The notes below the pieces were generated by a model that saw only the letters and a list, made by a program, of their open reading frames with translations, was not told the origin of the DNA and ran no database searches. 38,500 bases of DNA, from positions 1 to 38,500 of the forward strand of contig JAIYDS010000082.1 of the NCBI GenBank assembly GCA_027487385.1, written 5' to 3'. Positions 28,982 to 38,500 of the stretch are shown here, one piece after another. This DNA is from Acetobacteraceae bacterium. GTDB taxonomy: Bacteria > Pseudomonadota > Alphaproteobacteria > Acetobacterales > Acetobacteraceae. The translations under genes were made by a program, and so were the position numbers. The stretch's first letter is position 1, and each line of letters opens with the position of its first letter.

Positions 28982-30010
28982 TCAGGCCGGGCTGGCGGCC
29001 GCGTGGCTGCCGAACGGCATGGGCTGCGCCACCGCCACGCGAAGGCGCCGCCGGCCGGGGCTGTCGAAATAGCGGCGCCGGAAATCCTCGATGGTGCGCA
29101 GGAGCCCGGCCTCCAGCGGCACGCCCGGCTCCCAGCCGAGCAGCGCGCGCGCCTTGCCGATATCCGGCCGGCGCTGCCGCGGGTCATCCTGCGGCAGCGG
29201 CCGGAATTCGAGGGTTGAGCAGGAGCCGGTGAGGCGCAGCACCTCCTCCGCCAGGTGGCGGATGGTGAATTCCCCCGGATTGCCCAGGTTGATGGGGCCG
29301 GTGCCCGCCGCCGCATTCTCCATGAAGGCGATCATGCCTTCGACCATGTCGTCCACATAGCAGAAGGCGCGGGTCTGGCTGCCATCGCCATAGAGGGTGA
29401 TGGGTTCGCCGCGCAGCGCCTGCATGATGAAATTGGAGACCACGCGCCCGTCATTCGGGTGCATGCGCGGCCCATAGGTGTTGAAGATGCGGATCACCTT
29501 GATCGGCACCTTGTGCTGGCGGTTGTAGTCGAAGAAGAGCGTCTCGGCGCAGCGCTTGCCCTCGTCATAGCAGGCGCGCGGGCCGATCACGTTCACATTG
29601 CCGCGATACTCCTCGGGCTGCGGATGCACCGTCGGGTCGCCATAGACCTCGCTGGTGGAAGCCTGGAGGATGGGCACGCGCAGGCGCTTGGCCAGGCCCA
29701 GCATGTTGATGGCGCCGATGACGCTGGTCTTGGTCGTCTGCACCGGATCGAACTGGTAGTGCACGGGCGAGGCCGGGCAGGCCAGGTTGTAGATCTCATC
29801 CACCTCCACATAGAGCGGGAAGGTGATGTCGTGACGAAGCAGCTCGAAGAAGGGATCCGCCAGGAGATGCGTGATGTTCTCGCGCGAGCCCGTGAAGAAA
29901 TTGTCCACGCAGAGCACATGGCAATCGCGGGCGAGCAGCTTCTCGCAAAGATGCGTCCCGATGAAGCCGGCGCCGCCGGTGACCAGAACCCGTTTCCTGT
30001 CTCGACGCAT
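28982..30010 (-). CDS. UDP-glucuronate decarboxylase (UDP-xylose synthase)
   Basis: NAD-dependent short-chain dehydrogenase/epimerase family enzyme of 342 residues that converts UDP-glucuronate to UDP-xylose for surface polysaccharides. Seen are the Rossmann glycine motif VTGGAGFIG (10–18), [33 protein letters not shown] (119–126) and the catalytic YDEGK (Tyr148, Lys152), followed by [21 protein letters not shown] and [15 protein letters not shown]. The PASP-x-HYQ and YDEGKR wording favours UXS over UDP-glucose 4-epimerase or dTDP-glucose dehydratase. No glycosyltransferase or UDP-glucose dehydrogenase gene is visible, so it is isolated from other polysaccharide genes. Its stop lies 16 nt from the convergent binding-protein stop. 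A short Ala-rich C-terminal tail extends past the usual end. Confidence 0.95.
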   Translation of the reverse strand: MRRDRKRVLVTGGAGFIGTHLCEKLLARDCHVLCVDNFFTGSRENITHLLADPFFELLRHDITFPLYVEVDEIYNLACPASPVHYQFDPVQTTKTSVIGAINMLGLAKRLRVPILQASTSEVYGDPTVHPQPEEYRGNVNVIGPRACYDEGKRCAETLFFDYNRQHKVPIKVIRIFNTYGPRMHPNDGRVVSNFIMQALRGEPITLYGDGSQTRAFCYVDDMVEGMIAFMENAAAGTGPINLGNPGEFTIRHLAEEVLRLTGSCSTLEFRPLPQDDPRQRRPDIGKARALLGWEPGVPLEAGLLRTIEDFRRRYFDSPGRRRLRVAVAQPMPFGSHAAASPA

Positions 30011-30202
30011 GGCCTTTTGCCCCTGCTGCCCGCGGGGGCCTGCCCCTGACCGGTGGAACCCTCGACATCCGGACGCGGGCGCCGATGCGACCGCGCCTCC
30101 GGGACGGCCCCGAGATGACGGGGCGGAGTTCAGGCTAGGGGCCAGAGATGAAGACTTGGATAACGGCGAAGGGCTTGTCGCGCGCCCGCGCCCGGCATTC
30201 GC

Positions 30203-30844
30203 TCAGCGGGCGGGCAGGGTGAGCCCGGGTGGGGGCAGGGCCGTGCCGCGGGGCATGCCGCCGCCGGGCGTGCCGCCCTGGGGCATGCCCGGAGGCAATT
30301 GCAGGCTCTGATACCCGGCCGGGCGCTGGAAGCGCCCCGCATCCTGTGGCCCGAAACTCACCGCCGTCGCCTCCATGACGGCGCCGCCGCCCGGGCCCCC
30401 CAGGCTTTCGGTGCGCAGCATCACGCCATCGCGGGTCAGGCAGAGGCGCGCCGCCTGGCCAGGCTCCTCCATGCGCCAATTCACGCAATCCGTATTGGCG
30501 ATGCGGGCCGGGCCCTCGCGCGTGAAACGGGCATTGGGGTTGGGCGTCATCCGGCCCGGGGCGCTGTTGGCCGGCACATCCATGAGCATGCGCTGGGCGT
30601 CCATCGCCACGAAGGCGGTGCCGGCCGTCAGGTCCATCACCATCCAGCCCTGACCGCCGGGCATGTCCATCCGCATGAGGTTGCGCGAGGCAAGCCAGGA
30701 CATGCGCATTTCACCCGGAGGCTGGCCCTCGCCGGAGACGCGATAGGTGACGGCGACGTCGCGGTTGGGGGTGATCGGAGGACGATCCTGGGCCAGGGCG
30801 GGGGCGGCCAGGAGCAGGAGAAGAGGGGAAAACCGCGGGATCAT
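30203..30844 (-). CDS. Secreted protein of unknown function, DUF4412-like
   Basis: A 213-residue exported protein. The ATG at 30844 has GGAAGG about 8 nt upstream and starts a short signal peptide (MIPRFSPLLLLLAAPALA-QD). The mature part has alternating Met-rich beta-strand-like segments (MRMSWLASRNLMRMDMPGG, WMVMDLTAGTAFVAMDAQRML) and a disulfide-capable pair in NTDCVNW and ARLCLTRDG, then a Gly/Pro-rich tail (about 180–213). The layout resembles periplasmic lipid-carrier-like folds (LolA/DUF4412-type), but I recognise no decisive motif. It stands alone between the UDP-xylose synthase and the TorF-like porin, on the same strand as both. I do not propose a function. Confidence 0.8.
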   Translation of the reverse strand: MIPRFSPLLLLLAAPALAQDRPPITPNRDVAVTYRVSGEGQPPGEMRMSWLASRNLMRMDMPGGQGWMVMDLTAGTAFVAMDAQRMLMDVPANSAPGRMTPNPNARFTREGPARIANTDCVNWRMEEPGQAARLCLTRDGVMLRTESLGGPGGGAVMEATAVSFGPQDAGRFQRPAGYQSLQLPPGMPQGGTPGGGMPRGTALPPPGLTLPAR

Positions 30845-30939
30845 GAAACTGCCTTCCGAGGGGAAGGGCAGAGACTCCGCCCAGGGGGGCGGTGCGGTCA
30901 ATGCCCGGCGGCACAAGGCCGCCGGGCGATGACATCCGC

Positions 30940-31710
30940 TCAGAAGCGGAAGGCGATGGAGGCCAAGGCGCGGGCGTCGCAGATATTCTGGTTCGTCCCG
31001 TAGATGCACTCATTCTTCGAGATCGAGGTATCGTAATATCCGATGCTCGCGACGATGGTGCCGATATTGGCCACCGGGAATTCACGCGTCACGGTGATGG
31101 CCCACCACGCATAATCCGGCGTGCCGAAGACGGCATTGCGCTGGATCCACTGATAGCCGACGCGGCCACCCAGGGTCAGGTCCCAGACGCCGGTCTTCCA
31201 GTCGGCGCCGCCCTCGACATAGAAGCCGTCGCCGGAGCGGCCGAAGAAGTTCGGCGAATAGTTGAAGGCGGCCAGCAGGTTGACCGGGCCGATCTCACGC
31301 GTCGCCTTCACGTAGAATTCCGCGTAATCGAGCACGGGCGAAGCGCCGCCGGGCGGCCGGGTATAGCCCGGGTAGAGATAGCCGATCCCGCCGAAATCCA
31401 GGTTGAAATCCGCGAGCGTCACGCGGTAGCCGCCATAGACGTCAATCTCCTGGCGGGCGTCCCAGCCCTGGAAATTCACGTTGGAGATGAAGCCACCGAC
31501 ATAGACCCCGCTGGAGTGCACGGCCTCGGTCGCACCCTGATAGGCCATGCGGGAGCGCGTCTGGCTGATGCCGCGGAAGAGGTAGTCGCTGGCATAGGTG
31601 GCGGTGGTGGTGAGGGTGACGCCGGTTTCGCCGAGCGCGATCTGCGCCTGGCTGGGCTGGGCCAAGCTGACGCCGGCCAGGGCGGTCAGGGCGGCGAGGA
31701 GCATGCGCAT
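30940..31710 (-). CDS. TorF-family putative porin
   Basis: Outer-membrane beta-barrel of 256 residues. The ATG at 31710 is preceded by GGAGG about 10 nt upstream; the open frame extends further but only without a signal. Signal peptide MRMLLAALTALAGVSLAQPSQA-QI. The mature protein has the hallmark start of the TorF (TIGR02001) family: TTTATYASDYLFRGISQTRSRMAYQGATE, then SGVYVGGFISNVNF and EIDVYGGYR, alternating strands throughout, and a C-terminal ASIAFRF ending in Phe. TorF-type proteins are thought to be porins, but their solutes are mostly unknown. Two cysteines near the C-terminus (NECIYGTNQNICD) could form a disulfide in a surface loop. The upstream region to about 31870 is AT-richer than its surroundings and must hold the promoter, though no clear -35/-10 pair was found. 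Confidence 0.92.
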   Translation of the reverse strand: MRMLLAALTALAGVSLAQPSQAQIALGETGVTLTTTATYASDYLFRGISQTRSRMAYQGATEAVHSSGVYVGGFISNVNFQGWDARQEIDVYGGYRVTLADFNLDFGGIGYLYPGYTRPPGGASPVLDYAEFYVKATREIGPVNLLAAFNYSPNFFGRSGDGFYVEGGADWKTGVWDLTLGGRVGYQWIQRNAVFGTPDYAWWAITVTREFPVANIGTIVASIGYYDTSISKNECIYGTNQNICDARALASIAFRF

Positions 31711-31907
31711 GCGGTTTGAGCCTCCAGTCTGTGTACGATGCAGCGCAGCATAGACAGCAGAGGCTCGGCGCAAATGCGAGTAAAAAGCGCATAAAGGCAA
31801 AATTGTGTCACTTCTGCGCAACAGTTTGGCAGGTTCGCCGGAAAGCTGCGCAGAAAACATGCGTCTGGCCGCATGCGGGCGGAGGCCACCGCCGCCCTGC
31901 GGGCGGG

Positions 31908-32114
31908 CTACACCCGCAGATCGAGCAGGGAGCCGCGCGGCAAGGGCTTGGTCGGTGCGGGCGGAACCGCCTCCAGCCGGCGCTGGGCGACGGGCTCGGC
32001 GCTGAGGGCGCCCGGCTCCCCGGGATTCTGCCGGCGGACTGGGCTTGCCTCGGCCACCGGGCGTTGGGGGGCGACCTCCTTGGTGAAGGCCGCGAGGGAA
32101 TTGGTCGTGATCAT
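31908..32114 (-). CDS. Short hypothetical protein, possibly lineage-specific
   Basis: A 68-residue open frame beginning MITTNSLAAFTKEVAPQRPV at 32114 (an alternative ATG at 32126 adds MVAR). The chain is Pro/Ala/Arg-rich and ends in PRGSLLDLRV, with no membrane helix or signal. The ordered N-terminal stretch and the hydrophobic C-terminal LLDLRV look like a genuine small protein more than a chance frame. The ribosome binding site is weak. It lies between the Bug protein and the porin, about 165 nt after the former, on the same strand. No function can be proposed. Confidence 0.45.
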   Translation of the reverse strand: MITTNSLAAFTKEVAPQRPVAEASPVRRQNPGEPGALSAEPVAQRRLEAVPPAPTKPLPRGSLLDLRV

Positions 32115-32216
32115 GCGGGCCACCATCCAACGCAAAGATGAAGGCTTCCTGAAGCCCCGGCCGGATTCCCGGGCGGTGCTTCCATGGGCGGCGGCGAGAA
32201 GGCGGTTGGGGATCAT

Positions 32217-32240
32217 GCCCGGGAGGATGCCCCCCCGGGC
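32217..32240 (-). terminator. Strong hairpin downstream of the second Bug gene
   Basis: On the minus strand the transcript would pair GCCCGGGGGG with CCUCCCGGGC around the loop GCAU, 10 bp with a single G·U wobble, about 38 nt after the Bug-protein stop. There is no U-tract, so it would be an atypical terminator or a 3'-end-stabilising structure. Confidence 0.35.
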
Positions 32241-32278
32241 CGTTAACACTCCAGCAACCTATAAGTGTATCGTAAAGA

Positions 32279-33271
32279 TTATTCGACCCGGATGTTCTTT
32301 TCCTGCACCAGCTGCGCCCACTGCACCCGCTCCCGCGCGGCGAAGGCCGCGAGCTCCTCGGGCGTCGAGGGTTCGGCCACGCCCGCCTGCTGACGGAAGA
32401 CGGCCAGTGTCTGCTCGTTGCGCATGCCCTCGCGCACGGCGGCGTTGAGCCGGGCGATGATCGGGGCGGGCGTGCGCGCCGGCGCGTAGAGCGCGAGCCA
32501 GAGGCCGGTGGCCAGCGGCACGCCCAGCTCGCTCAGCGTGGGCACATTGGGCGTCAGCTCGATGCGCGTGGGATGGGCCAGGGCCAGGATGCGGGCGCGG
32601 TTGTCCACCGCCAGGCTGTTGGCGCCGCCCACCGGCAGCATCATCGAATCCACCTGGGCCGAGGCGACCGCCTGCATGCCCGGGGCCTGGGCGGCGAAAG
32701 GCACATGCAGCTTCTCGAAGCGCTCCGCGCGCGCCACGAATTCAAAGGCCAGGTGCGAGGAGGAGCCGACGCCCCAGGAGGCATGGCTCAGCCGCCCCGC
32801 CTCGCGCCGCGCCTCACGGATGAAGCTCGCATAATCCGTGATCTCGCGGCGATGCGCGCCCACCATCAGGGCGAAGGGCACGCGCGTGATCATGGAGATC
32901 GGCGCGAAGTCGTTCTCGTCGCTGTAGGGGAGCGAGCGGAAGGTGGAGCGGTTGATGGCAAAGGTGTCGGTGATGCCCATGGTCAAGGTGGTGCCATCGG
33001 CGGGCGCGCGGGCGGCGACGAGCGTGCCCACCGTGCCATTGGCGCCGGGCCGGTTCTCGACCACGACCGGCTGGCCCAGCGCACCCTGGAGGCCCACTGC
33101 CATCCCACGGCTGATCACATCGGTGATGCCGCCCGCGGCATAGGGAACGATGATGCGGATGGGACGGTCCGGCCAATTGGCGGGCAGGGCGGGCTGCGCC
33201 AGGGCGGAGTTGCCGGCGAGCACGCCGGTGGCGGTCGCGGCCAACAGGCCGCGGCGGGAGAGGTGATGCAT
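32279..33271 (-). CDS. Bug-family (TctC-like) periplasmic solute-binding protein
   Basis: Second orphan receptor of the tripartite tricarboxylate transporter class, 330 residues. GGAGA precedes the ATG at 33271. The Tat-like signal MHHLSRRGLLAATATGVLAG... is cleaved near ALA-QP. Family segments: RPIRIIVPYAAGGITDVISRGMA, LGQPVVVENRPGANGTVGT, ASWGVGSSSHLAFEF, KLHVPFAAQAPGMQAV and LTPNVPTLSELGVPLATGLWLALYAP. It differs enough from the 20789–21742 protein to bind something else, but no ligand can be read from sequence. There are no tctA/tctB genes nearby. Its own promoter with an inverted-repeat spacer (33309–33337) suggests regulated expression by a dedicated factor. Confidence 0.95.
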   Translation of the reverse strand: MHHLSRRGLLAATATGVLAGNSALAQPALPANWPDRPIRIIVPYAAGGITDVISRGMAVGLQGALGQPVVVENRPGANGTVGTLVAARAPADGTTLTMGITDTFAINRSTFRSLPYSDENDFAPISMITRVPFALMVGAHRREITDYASFIREARREAGRLSHASWGVGSSSHLAFEFVARAERFEKLHVPFAAQAPGMQAVASAQVDSMMLPVGGANSLAVDNRARILALAHPTRIELTPNVPTLSELGVPLATGLWLALYAPARTPAPIIARLNAAVREGMRNEQTLAVFRQQAGVAEPSTPEELAAFAARERVQWAQLVQEKNIRVE

Positions 33272-33308
33272 GGATGTCTCCGGGGTGGATGATTTATTGA
33301 CTATCTTT

Positions 33309-33337
33309 CATGTAGAAACGTTCATGTTTCGCTGCAA
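33309..33337 (-). promoter_or_regulatory. Promoter of the Bug gene with an operator-like inverted repeat in the spacer
   Basis: On the minus strand TTGCAG (33332–33337) and TACATG (33309–33314) are separated by exactly 17 nt, a good sigma-70-type layout, 38 nt before the ATG at 33271. The spacer itself is an inverted repeat, GAAAC–N6–GTTTC (33315–33330), where a repressor would block polymerase. The region is distinctly AT-rich against the genome background. Confidence 0.5.
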
Positions 33338-33395
33338 GAGGGTTTCGGCAGCGTCACGGATTTCTCATCCGCGCGCCCTGGGCTAAGCCGCAGCC

Positions 33396-35663
<2,268 letters not shown>

Positions 35664-35697
35664 CGCCCGCGCCCGCAGGGTTGATTCTCCGCCGGGC

Positions 35698-36771
35698 GTG
35701 ACCCTCTCCCCCAACCTTTCCGCCCATCTTGTCACCTTGGCCGCCGCCGTGGCCGGGGGCTACGTCTTCGCGCTGCTGCATGTGCCCCTGGCCTGGATGA
35801 TCGGCGCCATGTTCGGCACCGCCGCCGTCGCCTGGTTCCGGCCGATGGGTCTCAACCCCGCCGTGCATCAGGCGGCGCGGCCGGCTGCGCTCATCGTCAT
35901 CGGGCTGGCCTTCGGGCAGACCTTCTCAGGGCCCGTGCTGGCGGCGCTGCTCGGCGCGGTTCCCGTCATCCTGATGGCGGGCGTGCTCTCCATCATCGCC
36001 GGCATCGCCACCATGCCGATCTTCACGCGCATGGCCGGCACGGATGCGCGCACCGCCTATTTCGCCACCATCCCCGGCGGCGTGATCGTCATGGCGGTGC
36101 TGGCCCAGCGCGAGGGCGCGCCACTCGCGCCCGTCACGCTGGCGCAGACGCTGCGCGTGCTGGTGGTGGTGCTGGTCATGCCGCCCTTGCTCTCGGCCAT
36201 CGCGCCGCATGGGGATTCCAGTGCCTTCGTCGCACCGCGGCTGGAGTTCGAGGCCGCGGGTCTGGGGGCGATGCTGGCCATCGGGCTGGTGGCGGCGCTG
36301 GTGATGCGGCGCACCGGCATCGCCAATCCCTGGATGATCGGGCCCTGCTTCCTCGCCATCACCGCGGCCGCCTTCAACCAATTGCCCTCCGCCGTGCCGG
36401 GCTGGCTGATTGACGCGGCGCAGGTGGGGATGGGGGCCGGGCTCGGCCAGAAGATGACCAAGGAGTTCCTGCTCGGCTCGCGCCGCCTGATGCGCGCGGC
36501 GCTGATTTCCTCGCTGCTGCTTTGCCTGTTCTGCACGGTGTTCGGCGCGGCGCTGGCCTGGGCCACGGGGCTGCCGCCCTCGGCCGTGATGATCGGCATG
36601 GCGCCGGGGGGCATGCCGGAGATGGGCGTCACCGCCAAGGCGCTGGGTGTCGCGGTGCCGCTGGTGCTGGCCTTCCACCTGACGCGCACGCTGATGTGCA
36701 ATTTCCTGCTGGGGCCGCTCTATCGCGGCCTTGTCGCCCTTGGTCTGTTCAGGCCCCCCAGCACGGCGTAG
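35698..36771 (+). CDS. AbrB-family (Gneg_AbrB_dup) integral membrane protein
   Basis: Inner-membrane protein of 357 residues with about ten hydrophobic helices arranged as two similar halves. The GTG at 35698 opens VTLSPNLSAHLVTLAAAVAGGYVFALLHVPLAWMIGAMFGTA, and each half contains the P-W-M-I-G element (LAWMIGAMF; ANPWMIGPCF), hallmark of the COG3180 family. Later segments TIPGGVIVMAVLA and MAPGGMPEMGVTAKALGVAVPLVLAFHLTR are also typical. Despite the name, borrowed from a report of aidB expression regulation, these are probably transporters of unknown solutes. A GATTC site at 35683–35687 sits 10 nt before the start. The gene follows the acetyltransferase by 34 nt and may be in its operon. The start codon is uncertain because no ribosome binding site is clear. 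Confidence 0.9.
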   Translation: MTLSPNLSAHLVTLAAAVAGGYVFALLHVPLAWMIGAMFGTAAVAWFRPMGLNPAVHQAARPAALIVIGLAFGQTFSGPVLAALLGAVPVILMAGVLSIIAGIATMPIFTRMAGTDARTAYFATIPGGVIVMAVLAQREGAPLAPVTLAQTLRVLVVVLVMPPLLSAIAPHGDSSAFVAPRLEFEAAGLGAMLAIGLVAALVMRRTGIANPWMIGPCFLAITAAAFNQLPSAVPGWLIDAAQVGMGAGLGQKMTKEFLLGSRRLMRAALISSLLLCLFCTVFGAALAWATGLPPSAVMIGMAPGGMPEMGVTAKALGVAVPLVLAFHLTRTLMCNFLLGPLYRGLVALGLFRPPSTA

Positions 36772-36795
36772 CCTTGCGCGAAGAAGGAACGTTCC

Positions 36796-38007
36796 ATGCC
36801 TGACGACAGTGCAACGGCGGCCCAAGCTGCGACCACCCTGCCCCTGAACGGGCTTCGTGTGCTCGACCTCACCCTCGCGCGGGCCGGCCCCACCTGCGTG
36901 CGGCACCTGGCCGATTGGGGCGCGGACATCATCCGCATCGAGCCGCCGGGCAATAATGACGGCTTCGGCGGCGCACGGGACGGCTTCGATTCCGTCAACC
37001 TGCACCGCAACAAGCGCGGCCTTGCGATCGACCTGAAAAGCCCTGCGGGCCATGCGGCCTTCCTGCGCCTGGCCGCGACCGCGGATGTCGTGGTCGAGAA
37101 TATGCGCATGCAGGTGAAGCACCGGCTGAAGATCGACTACGAGACGCTGTCCGCGATCAACCCGCGCCTCGTCTATGCGAGCATTTCCGGCTTCGGCCAG
37201 ACCGGCCCCTATTCCACGCGCGGCGGCGTGGACCAGATCGCGCAGGGCCTGGGCGGCCTCATGTCCATCACCGGTGAGCCCGGGCGCGGGCCGATGCGCG
37301 TCGGCATTCCGATTGACGACCTGACGGCGGGCAACCTGCTGGCCATGGGCGTGATGATGGCGCTGTTCGAGCGCGAGAAGACGGGCCGCGGCCGCTGGGT
37401 TCACACCTCGCTGCTGGAGGCCCAAGTCTTCATGCTCGACTTCCAGGCCACGCGCTGGCTGCAGAAGGGCGAGATCGCGGGCCAGGCGGGCAATGACCAT
37501 CCGGTGAACACGCCCATGGGCGTGTTCCCGAGTGCGGACAAGCCGATCAACATCGCCGCCTCCTCGCCCAAGCTCTGGGCCGTCTTCTGCAAGGCGGCGG
37601 GGCGCGAGGATTGGCTCGAAAAGCCCGAATGGAAGACCGCCGAGGGCCGCACCGCCGACCGCGCCGCGCTGAACGCCGCCATCGGCGAAGTCACCAGCCA
37701 GAAGCCCAGCGAATACTGGATCGCGCTGCTGGAGGAGGCCGGCATCCCCTGCGGCCCGATCAACAACATCCGCGAGGTCTTCGAGGACCCGCAGGTGCAG
37801 CATCTGGGCATGGTGTGGGACGTGCCGCACGCCAAGCTCGGGAAGGCCGGCGTGGTGCGCACGCCGATCAACATCGAGGGCCACAAGCCCGGCATCCGCC
37901 GTGGCGTCCCCGCACTCGGCGAACATGCCGATGAGATCCTGGCCGAGGCCGGGCTGACGACTGAGGAAATCGCCGCGCTGCGCGCGGCAAAGGTTCTGGG
38001 AGAGTGA
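36796..38007 (+). CDS. CaiB/BaiF family (class III) CoA-transferase
   Basis: Transfers CoA between carboxylic acids; cytoplasmic. The 403 residues are usual for the family. AAGGAA lies 6 nt before the ATG. Seen are LNGLRVLDLTLARAGPTCVRHLADWGADIIRIEPP, NLHRNKRGLAIDLK, VENMRMQVKHRLKIDYETL, SGFGQTGPYSTRGGVDQIAQGLGGLM and the catalytic Asp175 in GIPIDDLTAGN, aligning with the Asp of formyl-CoA transferase, then EEAGIPCGPINNIREVFEDPQ near the C-terminus. The acid it activates is unknown. The next gene, 5 nt away, encodes a crotonase-fold protein, so the two probably act in one degradation route in which an acid is activated to its CoA thioester and then modified. Confidence 0.95.
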   Translation: MPDDSATAAQAATTLPLNGLRVLDLTLARAGPTCVRHLADWGADIIRIEPPGNNDGFGGARDGFDSVNLHRNKRGLAIDLKSPAGHAAFLRLAATADVVVENMRMQVKHRLKIDYETLSAINPRLVYASISGFGQTGPYSTRGGVDQIAQGLGGLMSITGEPGRGPMRVGIPIDDLTAGNLLAMGVMMALFEREKTGRGRWVHTSLLEAQVFMLDFQATRWLQKGEIAGQAGNDHPVNTPMGVFPSADKPINIAASSPKLWAVFCKAAGREDWLEKPEWKTAEGRTADRAALNAAIGEVTSQKPSEYWIALLEEAGIPCGPINNIREVFEDPQVQHLGMVWDVPHAKLGKAGVVRTPINIEGHKPGIRRGVPALGEHADEILAEAGLTTEEIAALRAAKVLGE

Positions 38008-38012
38008 GTGAG

Positions 38013-38500
38013 ATGAAGTTCGCCGATGGTAAGATCCTGGCCCGCAGCGAAGGCGGCGTGGGCACGATCATCTTCAACCAGCCCGAGAAGCGCAACGCGA
38101 TGAGCATCGCGATGTGGGACGGCATGGCCGAGGCGCTGGACATCTTCGCCGCCGACCCCGCCGTGCGCTGCGTCGTGCTGGAAGGCGCCGGCGGCAAGGC
38201 CTTCGTCTCCGGCGCCGATATCAGCCAGTTCGAGCAGAACCGGTCGGACGCCGATGCCCAGCGGCAATACAACATCAAGACCAGCCATGGCCGCCAGAAG
38301 CTGGCGGAATTCGACAAGCCGGTGATCGCCAAGATCCAGGGCTTCTGCATGGGCGGCGGGCTTGGAATCGCCATGTCCTGCGACATGCGCATCGCGGGCA
38401 CGGGCAGCGAATTCGGCATCCCGGCGGCCAAGCTTGGCATCGCCTATGGCTTCGACATGGTGACCAACCTGGTGAACCTGGTGGGCCCCGCCCATGCCCA
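38013..38500 (+). CDS. Enoyl-CoA hydratase/isomerase (crotonase) family protein, C-terminus beyond window
   Basis: Crotonase-fold enzyme acting on a CoA thioester; 162 codons are visible and the rest lies beyond the right edge. The ATG at 38013 follows GGGAG. The CoA and oxyanion-hole segments are clear: NQPEKRNAMSIAMWDGM, KAFVSGADISQFE and IAKIQGFCMGGGLGIAMSCDMRIAG. Compared with mitochondrial and bacterial hydratases, Glu144 (GGGCELA) is replaced by Gly (GGGLGIA) and Glu164 (FGQPE) by Ala (FGIPA). Ordinary hydratase chemistry is therefore unlikely, and another crotonase reaction such as isomerisation, decarboxylation or hydrolysis is more plausible. It follows a CaiB-type CoA-transferase by 5 nt, so the two share a pathway. 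Confidence 0.92.
   Translation, partial: MKFADGKILARSEGGVGTIIFNQPEKRNAMSIAMWDGMAEALDIFAADPAVRCVVLEGAGGKAFVSGADISQFEQNRSDADAQRQYNIKTSHGRQKLAEFDKPVIAKIQGFCMGGGLGIAMSCDMRIAGTGSEFGIPAAKLGIAYGFDMVTNLVNLVGPAHA

Overview
The window is very GC-rich with dense coding and many 4-nt gene overlaps. It looks like an alphaproteobacterial chromosome, most likely of the family Acetobacteraceae (Roseomonas-like). The pointers are an rnhB–ccrM pair (CcrM, the GANTC methylase of alphaproteobacteria), a linked rpiB–glyA–nrdR set, two solitary Bug-type (tripartite tricarboxylate transporter) binding proteins, a TorF-type porin and AbrB-type membrane proteins. The lineage is inferred from gene content only. I saw no rRNA, tRNA, CRISPR array, transposase or phage gene.

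Layout. (1) Positions 1–5615, minus strand: a two-partner secretion operon, a TpsB outer-membrane transporter followed by a large haemagglutinin-like TpsA exoprotein that runs off the left edge. (2) 5869–9284, plus, divergent from it: an OmpA-like peptidoglycan-binding protein, a transmembrane Ser/Thr kinase with an extracytoplasmic C-terminal part, and a secreted TPR protein. The divergent promoter region carries a palindrome over a -10-like box. Together these could form a surface-display and signalling module, the best candidate here for a little-described system. (3) 9334–14242: ada, a dienelactone-hydrolase-like lipoprotein, rpiB, glyA, an unknown minus-strand gene and nrdR. (4) 14285–18628: an alpha/beta hydrolase, then two tandem polysaccharide-deacetylase/PuuE-like genes and an FMN-dependent 2-hydroxy-acid oxidase, perhaps one small catabolic cluster. 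(5) 18625–22484, minus: a chemotaxis receptor, a Bug binding protein and a small alpha/beta hydrolase.

(6) 22485–23079 is the longest stretch without a gene and holds a perfect 19-bp inverted repeat. It is followed by an IscR-type regulator, a cysteine desulfurase and a creatininase-family hydrolase. (7) 25528–30010: a hybrid sensor kinase and a divergently transcribed solute-binding protein whose 5' ends overlap, then a UDP-glucuronate decarboxylase. (8) 30203–33271, minus: a secreted protein of unknown role, a TorF-like porin, a short unknown ORF and a second Bug protein, with a promoter whose spacer is an inverted repeat. (9) 33396–36771, plus: rnhB, ccrM (TTG start, two GANTC sites just upstream), a GNAT acetyltransferase and an AbrB-family membrane protein. 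(10) 36796 to the right edge: a CaiB/BaiF CoA-transferase and a crotonase-fold protein lacking both canonical catalytic glutamates, cut by the window end.

Most of the window is ordinary core and accessory metabolism. Points for a second look are the TPS/OmpA/kinase module, the unknown gene between glyA and nrdR, the inverted repeat upstream of the Fe–S genes, the regulatory sites at ccrM and the Bug promoter, and the catalytically altered crotonase.
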